Assembly (NCBI GenBank): GCA_036939355.1
Contig: JALLAP010000347.1
Coordinates: forward strand, 1 to 13,902
Source: Thalassiosira profunda
Lineage: Eukaryota > Bacillariophyta > Thalassiosirophyceae > Thalassiosirales > Thalassiosiraceae
Reading direction: 5' to 3'
DNA length: 13,902 nt
Positions 1-6,845 of the stretch are shown piece by piece (positions within the stretch are counted from its first letter, which is position 1; the number at the start of each line of letters is the position of its first letter). The notes beneath the pieces were generated by a model. The model ran no database searches and had not been told where the DNA came from. It worked only from the letters and a program-made list of their open reading frames with translations. The position numbers were made by a program, and so were the translations under genes.

Positions 1-242
1 AGCACGTCATTTGCGAAAGAGCGGCCAAAGCGAGGAAGCTTGCCCGGCTGACGGTTCTGATCCACAAAGCGTCGGAGACACTGATCGGCAAGAGTGCGAA
101 GGACAATCTTAACAGCAGTCTGTCAAGCGCCATGCGGGACAGTGGGTTTACGAAGGAAGAAACGGCCAGCAGGCACTTGAGAAAGAGCGTCCTCGACATA
201 TCCAAAAAGAAGAGGAGCAAGGGAGCAGAGGTTCATTGCTAG
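1..242 (+). CDS. 3' end of an unrecognised gene (partial)
   Basis: A reading frame with codons starting at position 3 stays open for 79 codons to a TAG at 240-242. The other two forward frames stop at about 49-51 and 111-113. The peptide is polar, probably helical and rich in Lys, Arg and Ser, and ends in a basic run (KKKRSKG) that could act as a nuclear localisation signal. The composition resembles a genuine protein C-terminus, and the following DNA loses coding character. I do not recognise the family. The first two bases are AG, so the window may begin at or near a splice acceptor. The main doubt is its short length. It could be non-coding, or the last exon of a gene lying to the left. 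Confidence 0.45.
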   Translation, partial: HVICERAAKARKLARLTVLIHKASETLIGKSAKDNLNSSLSSAMRDSGFTKEETASRHLRKSVLDISKKKRSKGAEVHC

Positions 243-700
243 AGGGGGCGAGCGCTTGGGGGGAACCGGAGGGGCGAGCTCCACGTGGTGGGTTGAAACA
301 TTGTGGGCGGTGCGCAACAAGGGCTACAGAAAATGCTCAGAAACACGCAGGAAGATGGGTTGATGTTCCGTCTGGGAGGTGGCGCGCAACAAGCGTTTTA
401 GTCGGCACGGGGCCCGCGGGGATTACTGTAGCCGCCCCAGCTGTAAAAAACTGGCGTGTTCATACCTCGAACAAGTGCCCACGGCAAGCGTCCGGGAACA
501 GCTCCAACATAATACAAAAGTTTCCTTTCAACCTCGAACTGTTTCAAAATTTCTAGCATTTTTCATCGCGCGACTTGCGCGCGTCAAGCTCCCTCTCGCC
601 TCTCAAAAGCGAGGATCGGAGGTGTCAACCCGTCAACCCCCTCCCTCCTCGACCCCCAGGGGCCTCCCTCGGGCGGCCCGATGCCCCATGCTCGGCAAGA
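243..700 (+). other. Non-coding stretch upstream of the SET-domain gene
   Basis: No convincing gene is seen here. The stretch holds the likely 3' flank of the left-hand gene and the promoter and leader of the SET-domain gene. It contains a CCACGTGG palindrome (281-288), a 10-mer GCGCAACAAG occurring twice (312-321 and 384-393), a small GC-rich inverted repeat (CGCGC at 567-571 against GCGCG at 577-581) and a pyrimidine-rich tract at about 586-676 just before the start codon. Two upstream ATGs occur at 681 and 688. An in-frame stop for the downstream gene lies at 554-556. Confidence 0.6.
281..288. promoter_or_regulatory. CCACGTGG palindrome (G-box-like)
   Basis: A perfect 8-bp palindrome with the CACGTG core sits about 415 bp upstream of the SET-gene ATG. 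CACGTG is a known binding core for bHLH and bZIP factors in eukaryotes. Regulatory use here is only inferred, and a single 8-mer can occur by chance. Confidence 0.25.
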
Positions 701-704
701 ATGA
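681..704 (+). promoter_or_regulatory. Short upstream ORF overlapping the SET-gene start (ATGA)
   Basis: An ATG at 681 opens a seven-codon frame (MPHARQE) whose TGA stop at 702-704 overlaps the chosen main ATG at 701 in an ATGA arrangement. Such overlap is compatible with reduced initiation or reinitiation at the main start. A second upstream ATG at 688 opens a different frame that runs to about 858. Whether these ATGs are in the mature 5' UTR depends on the unknown transcription start. Confidence 0.35.
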
Positions 705-3700
705 CGGTGGTCGAGGTGCGGGATGGCAGTGGCGGCATCGGCGGCGGCGTCGGTCGGTCGAGCGCTTCCCCCTCCGCCATCAGCAGTCGAGGGCGCAAGC
801 GGAAGGCGCCCCCTCCTCCCACGGCCCAGCCCCCATTCCCAGCCGCTGCCCTCGGTGAGGCCCATACGCAGGAGGGGAGTGGCGGCCTGCTCCGGCGGCT
901 CGTTTCTGTGTGGGGCGGCATTGGCCGGAGGGCGAAGGCGCCGCGACTTTTTGAGGAGGGGGCGGCCGGCGCCAGTCGCGATGTTGGTCGGGGAACAGCA
1001 GAGACATCGTCCCCACCGACGGTTGGGCGAGCCGCCGCCCCTGCCGCCGCGGGATCGCCCCGCCCCAAGAAGAGGCGCGCGAAGCGGAGCCGGTGGCCGT
1101 TGGGGCCGCACCGCGATGCCACCAACAATCGCACCTCGGTCGCGGCATCCGCTCACCAAACCAAATCCAAATCCACCGCCAATCCGTCCCCTCGCCCCCG
1201 CCAGCGTCCCGCCTCCACCGCCGGACGGGAGGGCGCCCCCCTCGTCGCCCTGTCCAATCGCTCCGTCGCCGCCGTCCGCCGCGCCCACGCCAAATCCGAC
1301 GCCGCTTTAGCTCGCTTGCGTCAACAGCGCTTGGAGGAGGAGCGGCGCCGTCGCGAAGACGAAGAACGACGACGGCAACTCGCAGAGGCGGCGGCCGAGG
1401 AGCGGTTGGTGGCGCAGCTAGAGCGGCGGTATCGACGCCGCCAGGCGCGGTGGCGGGCGAACCGCCTAATATACGAGGGAGTGTGCGCCGCGGCGATCCA
1501 ATGCCGTTGGCGGGGACATCGCGTTCGGAGGCGCCTTGCGGGGGAGGGAGGGGAGGGAGGCCATGATGGGCTGGAGGCGAGGGATTTGCTGACTGATGCT
1601 CCGGATCGGGAGGGGGACGGTGCGGCGTCCATCGCCAATGCCGATGGGGAGCGTGGGGGGTCGGAATCGGCGGGGGAGGGCGAGCGGGCACTCGTAATTG
1701 AGGGGGAGAGCGCGGGGGAGCTGGATCTCCCCGACGGGGACATCCATCCCGAGCAGGGGGAGGGCGGCGAAGGCGAGCAACAGGCAGTGGTTGGTGGCGG
1801 CGAAGGTGCGGTGGAGCAATTCGTCGTCGATGAATCCGTGGAAGCGGCGTCTGTCGGTGTTGGTGTGCATGCTGCTGATAATGTCGAGCTTAGACCGGAG
1901 GGGGAGAGCGGGGAGGCAGCAGCTACCATGGGGGACGAAAGTGCGGAGGAGCAATGCGTCGACGAATCTGCGGAGCTGTTCTCCCACGCACTCGAGGGCA
2001 GCAATGGTGAAGGGGCAGAGAGCGATGAAGTAGATCGACACGCCCCTGAATCCAATGCAACAGATTCATATGAGGAACGGCATTGCATCGAACGGGCACG
2101 GGGAGAAGGGAAGGACGAGTCGCTGGCTGCTGCCAAACATCGCGCTCGGGGAGACAAGACTCTCGCTGAAAATGTGCAGGTGTTGGAGGATGCGAGCGGG
2201 GAGGATGAGCGCCGGGGAATTCTCGACGTCAGGGAAACGGAGCAGTGCGCAATCGCATCTGCGGGGGAGACAGCCGAGGAGGATCTGGTCGGGGCAAGAA
2301 ATGCCACAATGAGGCAAGCGTCGATCGATTTTGCCGCGCTTGGAATTGAGGAGGGAGCGGTGCCCAACATCGCCGAGCGGGTGAAAGGTCGCACTCGGGG
2401 CACCGCTTCGCCTGTGCCCGTGCAGCCCGTCGAACGCAATGGTCGGGAACCCGCACGGCCGAGCAAGCTCACTCCCCCGAGGCTTCTGCCTCCCAAGTCG
2501 ACGGCGGTGGATCGAGTACAACGACAAACTATGGCCTCGCATCACTCTACAAAGAGCGCGGTGGCTTGGTCGCCTCCCAACAACAATTGCGCCGATTGCT
2601 CGAGGCTGCGATGGGACCTATTGGCGTGCGAGCTGTGCTCGAACGGCTTCTGCTTTTCTTGCTTGAGGCTAGAGGGTGGGAGCATCACGGAGCTACTGTG
2701 CAAAACATGCGCGGGTGGACACGATACTACTGACATCGAACCTATGGACGAGATGGAACCTGTGAGCCACCTGTGTTCGACATCGATAGACGCAGCGACG
2801 GGACTGCCAACGCAAATACAGACGGTCATGTGCGGCGATACCGGTGAGTTCGACGCGAAGATCAAGAATGAAGTTCTTTGTTTCATGTCATGCATGCGCC
2901 AATGTTTGACTATCTATCACAGAGGCTCTCTACAATTTTCGAGTGGGGATCAAGCCGAGTAGCATCCCCAACGCTGGCCACGGGGCGTTCTTGACGTATC
3001 TTGGCAAGCGAGTGTTGAAGCCCGAGGCTGCTGCTCGATCGGCGCGACTGTGGCAGCAACATGAGGTGGACACAGATGCAATTGAACTCATGCGCCATCC
3101 TTTGGAAGTGGACAAGCCGGATGGCGGCAGAATGTTCGTCCAACTGTCCAGCTCCGGCGAAACGTTGCCTCCTTTATTTGTCGCGAAGATAGGCAAAGTC
3201 AGCAGAGAGGTTGAACGGCTCCGAGTCGAAGCGGGTGGAAAAGGAATTGGATTGCTGGGCATCCACAAGGAGTCCGACTACATGCCTTCCGACAACGACG
3301 AGCTGTTCTGGAACTACCCCGAATCTCTGTTCGAGCTCGGGCGATACGGGCCGCACCGACCTGAAGACAGAAAGCCGCTCTTGCATTTCGACTTCAAGAA
3401 CTTCGTCTACAACAACGAACCGTCGGAGTGGTCGTACGAGGTTCCGGAGGAGCTCAATGGCGAACGGCAAATGGTGGACATCACCAACGAGTGGGGAGTT
3501 GTCCACGCGGCTGCAGCCCAACACCCTTCCATCTATGTCAACGAGGTCGGCTGCAATCCAAACCTCCGGGCCAACACCTTCATCCGCTGCAAGAACAATC
3601 GCTCCGTTCATTACTACGTTGGCATAGAGCGCGAGAACGCCATTCGGAAGGGCGAAACAGTCGAGTGAGTGTGATGTGATGTACTCCTTGTTTCAACACC

Positions 3701-4440
3701 AACAATGTCTCACGAATGTCAAACGTGCTCAGGCTGTTCGCCGACTACGGAGAGCATTACGAGCCGGTACGAGAGCGAAAGGGTTACGGCCTATCGTCTC
3801 ATAGTGATAATCACGACGGATCGAGGTTGCTGCGCAACTTTCGTGAGAGGGAAGCGATTGAAAGTAAGTAGTGTTTCTGCTCTCGCTTGTTTCATCTTTC
3901 CGTTGATCTAACTGTATCTGTCTTGCTACAGGTGACATCTCTTCGTTGGAGGCTGCGGAGATGCATCGCTTGGTCGAGTTCTTGACCAAACATGTGCTCG
4001 AACCGGTATTGGAGAGGGCTACCGGTCGCCGGCGTTTGATTGCTCGTCGCCGGTTGCACTGGATTGGCAAAAGGCTCGAAGTGCGGCTTCGAGAGTACTC
4101 CGCGGATCCTGACGGTATGGCGAGAACGAGCAATCTGCTTCGGACGTGGCGCATCGACGATCTCCAGCAAATTTACTGCGAGCCAATGTTGATCGACGAA
4201 CTGCACCAAGTCTACTGCAACGAGTTGACGGAAGAATTGCTTTATGGGGTACGGCACGAGCTCTTCAAAGCCGATGGCGGCAATGAGACATTCTGGAGCG
4301 GGCTGGCCGAAAATCTATGGAACGAATTGGATTCGTTCGAGCGATCCGGAGTCCATCGGGAGCGGCTCCAGGCGAACGTACTGAAGGCGGCAAAGTCGTA
4401 CGCGGCGTTGGTGCAGGGATGGGATCTTCATGCTTCTTAA
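701..4440 (+). CDS. IQ-motif, PHD/ADD-like finger and SET-domain protein (four exons)
   Basis: Proposed join: 701-2843, 2923-3664, 3733-3863, 3932-4440, giving 1174 residues. ATG 701 is the first ATG after an in-frame stop at 554. Residues 1-190 are disordered and basic, with NLS-like clusters near 30-35 and 121-131. A charged coiled coil (about 200-260) leads into a perfect IQ motif, I266-Q267...R271-G272...R276, a calmodulin-type binding site. An acidic Glu/Gly-rich stretch (about 283-590) follows. Eight cysteines (C630, C633, C643, C646, C651, C654, C667, C670) form a cross-brace finger; the wording around C643-C654 resembles ADD-type PHD fingers. The SET domain spans about 720-975, starting SSIPNAGHGAF and ending ELFADYGEHY (962-971), with the catalytic-type tyrosine. 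It is longer than the usual roughly 130 residues, so it has an insert. Residues 1006-1174 are helical and unassigned. Likely a nuclear lysine methyltransferase-like protein; substrate unknown. Confidence 0.85.
2844..2922 (+). other. Intron 1 of the SET-domain gene (79 nt)
   Basis: Donor GTGAGT at 2844, acceptor CACAG ending at 2922. The splice falls after the first base of a codon. Joining g2843 with ag2923-2924 gives Glu and leads straight into ALYNFRVGIKPSSIP, the start of the SET domain. Without splicing, the first frame stops at 2960-2962, inside the SET-coding sequence. Confidence 0.85.
3665..3732 (+). other. Intron 2 of the SET-domain gene (68 nt)
   Basis: Donor GTGAGT at 3665, acceptor GCTCAG ending at 3732. 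Joining GA with G restores Glu and gives GETVELFADYGEHY, the conserved C-terminal SET motif. The unspliced frame would stop at 3666-3668, just before this motif. Confidence 0.9.
3864..3931 (+). other. Intron 3 of the SET-domain gene (68 nt)
   Basis: Donor GTAAGT at 3864, acceptor CTACAG ending at 3931, with a CTAAC branch-point-like sequence at 3908-3912, about 20 nt before the acceptor. Splicing joins A with GT to make Ser and continues into the 169-residue C-terminal region. Confidence 0.85.
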
Positions 4441-4805
4441 ACAGCATCTTTGGCGGAGCAGCACGGATTGGATCGGCGTTGCTTCGGTTGTACAACATTC
4501 GATAAAATCAGTTGTAGGATGTCCCACAAGTGCGTCCTTCTGCATTTTGTGCATATCCTCGCCCTCGCTACTCGCTGCGCAAGCGTTTGGAGGCCGTCAC
4601 TGCTTCTTTTTTCCCGGAGAGCAAACCTCCAACGACATGCTACCAAGTGGATGGGATACCGATCCCGCGCGTCGGTGGCGTCGAGACTCTAAGATAAAGG
4701 CCTCGACGAGCCGAGCAATCGTTGGAGGGGTGACTTCTGCCGCATGGAGTTGCTCTTTGGCGAGGTTCAAAGGAGAGATCGTACTTCCCTAAGTATCGGA
4801 ACGTC

Positions 4806-4833
4806 TAGGTACGTATTTCGGTTACCTACGTCA
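4806..4833 (+). promoter_or_regulatory. TAGGTACGTA / TACCTACGTCA motif cluster
   Basis: TAGGTA (4806-4811) overlaps a TACGTA palindrome (4810-4815). The reverse complement TACCTA follows at 4823-4828 and runs into ACGTCA (4828-4833), the complement of the TGACGT core used by bZIP factors. The cluster lies 50-75 bp upstream of the ATG at 4882, a plausible core promoter position. TACGTA and TAGGTA recur together in the divergent promoter at 12306-12320. Confidence 0.35.
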
Positions 4834-4852
4834 GCGCCTCGTCAGCCCGGCG

Positions 4853-4881
4853 CCCAAACAAACAAAACACACCACAACAAC
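4853..4881 (+). promoter_or_regulatory. A/C-only leader before the DUF4336 start codon
   Basis: The 29 nt directly before ATG 4882 contain only A and C, ending CAACAAC-ATG. Such unstructured leaders with A at -3 are favourable for eukaryotic initiation. This supports 4882 over the in-frame ATG at 4744. Confidence 0.4.
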
Positions 4882-6782
4882 ATGAAACGGATGCGGACGC
4901 TGCTATTGCCGTGCGCCGCCGTCGGCCTGCTCCTCGGCCCCGCAGCGGCGCTCTCTTCGGCGCCACTGGCCGGCGTCGGGAGGCCGCGAGCCGCTGCTTT
5001 GCCATCGGAGCTGCGAGCGGTGCGCGACGACGACGAGAGAGGAGGAACAACCGCAGCTGCCGGAGCCCCCACGCGGCGAGCGGCCCTCCGCCAATTGCTG
5101 GCGGGCACGCTGGCGTCTAATACCCTCCCTCTGCTCCCCTCGGCCGCCTCGGCCGTGGTCGATGCCAGCGTTGTGCCCGCTCCTCCCAGCCTCCGAGCGA
5201 CGACGTGGCCCCTTGGCAAAGTCGCCTTCTCGCTGCTCCCGCTGGCGGGCACGTACACGCGCCGGGCCACCGTGATGGAGACGCTGGTCGACGATGGGAC
5301 CAACGGAATATGGACGTTCGATCAAATTCAGGGAGTTGTCAACGTGAATGTTCCCGTGCGGATGGTCGTGGTCAAGGTGCGTGCTGAAATAGTTGCAATG
5401 AATTGAGAGAGGGGAGAATTGAAGCATAACTTGAGCATGCGAATGGAGAAGGCGCACACGAAATGGGAGATGCAGCAATTGCTGATTTGGAGACGAGAGA
5501 GTTGCGAGCCTTCGTTCATTTGGCGCTGTGAAGCTCATGGATCTGTTTCTGTGGCACATCTTGTGTCTTTCTTTTGCTCTCTGCGTTGTGACAGCTATCG
5601 GCCGCGGCAGGGGGAGGCCTCTGGATCCACAATCCATTGGCTCCGACGCCACAATTGATCTCCTATGTCCGGCAACTGGAAGCCGTCCACGGCCCCGTGC
5701 GGCATGTCGTCCTGGGCACCGTGGCGTTGGAACACAAGGCGACGCTGGGGCCCTTCTCGCAGTACTTTCCCCAGGCGACCGTGTGGGTGCACCCCGGACA
5801 GTGGAGCTTTCCCGTGCAATTGCCCGTCCAATACCTGGGAGTGGTCCAGCGCGACGAGAAATTGCGGACGTTGCCGTCGTCGCAATACCTGCACGGAGAA
5901 AGAACGCTGGAAGAGGAGCTGCAATCACTACCGGGGAGGAACGATCGATACTGGGCGAAGAAGGGGCCAGTGCCGGAGTGGACGGCCGACTTTGACTACG
6001 AAATGCTGGGACCGCTGCGTTTCCAATCGGTGGGTGCATATGGCGAGTCGGCTTTCTTTCACAGGCCAACGAAGTCGTTGATTGTGACTGACAGCGTCTG
6101 CAGCGTCACGAAAGATCCGCCCAAGGTGATACAGGAGGACCCGCGAGCCCTGCTTTTTCACGCACGCAATTCGATCGACGAGGTCGTAGAGGACAACGAG
6201 GCCACGCGGCAACGAGGATGGCGACGCATGGTGCAATTTGGTTTGGTGTTCTTCCCGTCACAAATCGACGTGGTGCCTTTCGGAGAGGCGATTGCCGAGG
6301 CCGGCAAAATCGACCCCTCCATGAGATCTCTCGGCGAGGGGGCAGTCCCTGGAGCCTTGTACCCGTGGACGTGGAGCAAGGGCAGCAAGGCCGACGAGGC
6401 CAACTTTGATGCCATCTCCCAAAATGGCAAGCTGTTCTGCCCGCCAATCCTCACAAAGCTGATCCTGGATCGGGAGCCCCAAAAGACTTTGGAGTGGGCG
6501 GACCGCGTGGCAGAACGGTTCGATTTTGAGCACGTTATCGGTGGCCACCTGAACAATTACGTCAAGGCGAATAAGAAGGAGTTTCGGGAAGCGTTCGATC
6601 CGTTGCGGAGCAATCCAAAGGGCGGAAAGGTCTATCCGCAAAGAGCGCTACCGGAAGATCTGGCGCTGCTCCAAGAGGCATCGGACCTTCTGACGAAGTT
6701 TGGCGTTGTGGGAGAGAGCCAGGTGTGCGATCTCGAGCCGGCGAGAACCGTGGGGCGGTTCGCAGCGATAGCCAACAAGTAA
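4882..6782 (+). CDS. Plastid (probably thylakoid-lumen) targeted DUF4336 protein, two exons
   Basis: Proposed join: 4882-5376, 5595-6782, giving 560 residues. The N-terminus shows three targeting layers. A signal peptide (about 1-24, core LLLPCAAVGLLLG, cleavage likely near AAA/LSSAPL) is followed by a Ser/Ala/Arg-rich transit-like stretch (about 25-60). Then comes a twin-arginine segment (R65-R66) with a hydrophobic core, ending in an AxA site (A89-S90-A91). From about 143 (WTFDQIQGVVNVNVPVRM) the protein matches the DUF4336 family of plants, algae and bacteria. Family-like signatures include LWIHNPLAPTP (174-184), ALEHKATLGPF (209-219) and VWVHPGQWSFP (228-238). I recall DUF4336 being grouped with the metallo-beta-lactamase fold, but no full metal motif is visible and no reaction is known to me. 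An ATG at 4744 would add 46 non-conserved residues and bury the signal peptide, so it was not used. Confidence 0.88.
5377..5594 (+). other. Intron of the DUF4336 gene (218 nt)
   Basis: Donor GTGCGT at 5377, acceptor TGACAG ending at 5594, preceded by a pyrimidine-rich stretch (about 5560-5590). The splice is in phase 0. It joins VRMVVVK to LSAAAGGGLWIHNP, which matches the continuous family alignment as I know it. This is the longest intron in the window. No snoRNA box pair or other embedded RNA was recognised. Confidence 0.88.
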
Positions 6783-6845
6783 AAGAGAGACAAGAACACA
6801 GTGCGAGATGTAAAGTTGCGTCGATTTACTTGTAGCTTAGCGCCT
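6783..6845. other. 63-bp spacer between convergent genes
   Basis: The + strand DUF4336 gene stops at 6782 and the - strand HAD-LRR-oxygenase gene stops at 6846. Their 3' UTRs must share or overlap this spacer. A TGTAA (6809-6813) lies 27 nt after the + strand stop. TGTAA is a polyadenylation signal in green algae, but its use in this organism is unknown. Confidence 0.5.

Larger units (their letters stand above)
4441..4881 (+). other. Non-coding stretch between the SET and DUF4336 genes
   Basis: No gene is supported here. Small open frames on both strands lack conserved features and start only weakly. The left part should be the 3' UTR and terminator of the SET gene. The right part is the promoter and leader of the DUF4336 gene, with a TAGGTA/TACGTA/TACCTA motif cluster (4806-4833) and an A/C-only leader (4853-4881). 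No clear polyadenylation signal was recognised. Confidence 0.6.

Noticed and set aside
567..583. CGCGC...GCGCG inverted repeat as a regulatory hairpin
   Set aside because: The stem is only five base pairs in G+C-rich DNA, where such matches are expected by chance.
575..700. Extension of the SET gene to a TTG at 575
   Set aside because: The gene is eukaryotic and no ATG occurs in this frame between the stop at 554 and position 701, so 701 is the first usable start unless an upstream exon exists.
780..1691. 303-codon open frame on the - strand and other overlapping frames near the SET gene start
   Set aside because: The Pro/Arg/Gly-rich composition is typical of shadow frames over G+C-rich coding DNA, and the opposing gene is better supported.
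1321..2496. 391-codon open frame on the - strand opposite the SET gene's first exon
   Set aside because: Ser/Pro/Arg-rich low-complexity translation with no domain. It mirrors the G+C-rich codons of the + strand gene, which has an IQ motif, a finger and a SET domain.
4430..4792. Possible small + strand gene after the SET gene stop
   Set aside because: Overlaps the end of the SET gene in another frame, with no conserved motif and no good start context. Better explained as 3' UTR and spacer.
4744..4881. In-frame upstream ATG for the DUF4336 gene
   Set aside because: It would place 46 non-conserved residues before a clear signal peptide, and the promoter-like motifs and A/C leader fall inside the extension.
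5377..5594. Small nucleolar RNA hidden in the 218-nt intron
   Set aside because: CTGA-like D-box cores occur but there is no matching C box, terminal stem or H/ACA layout that I could identify.
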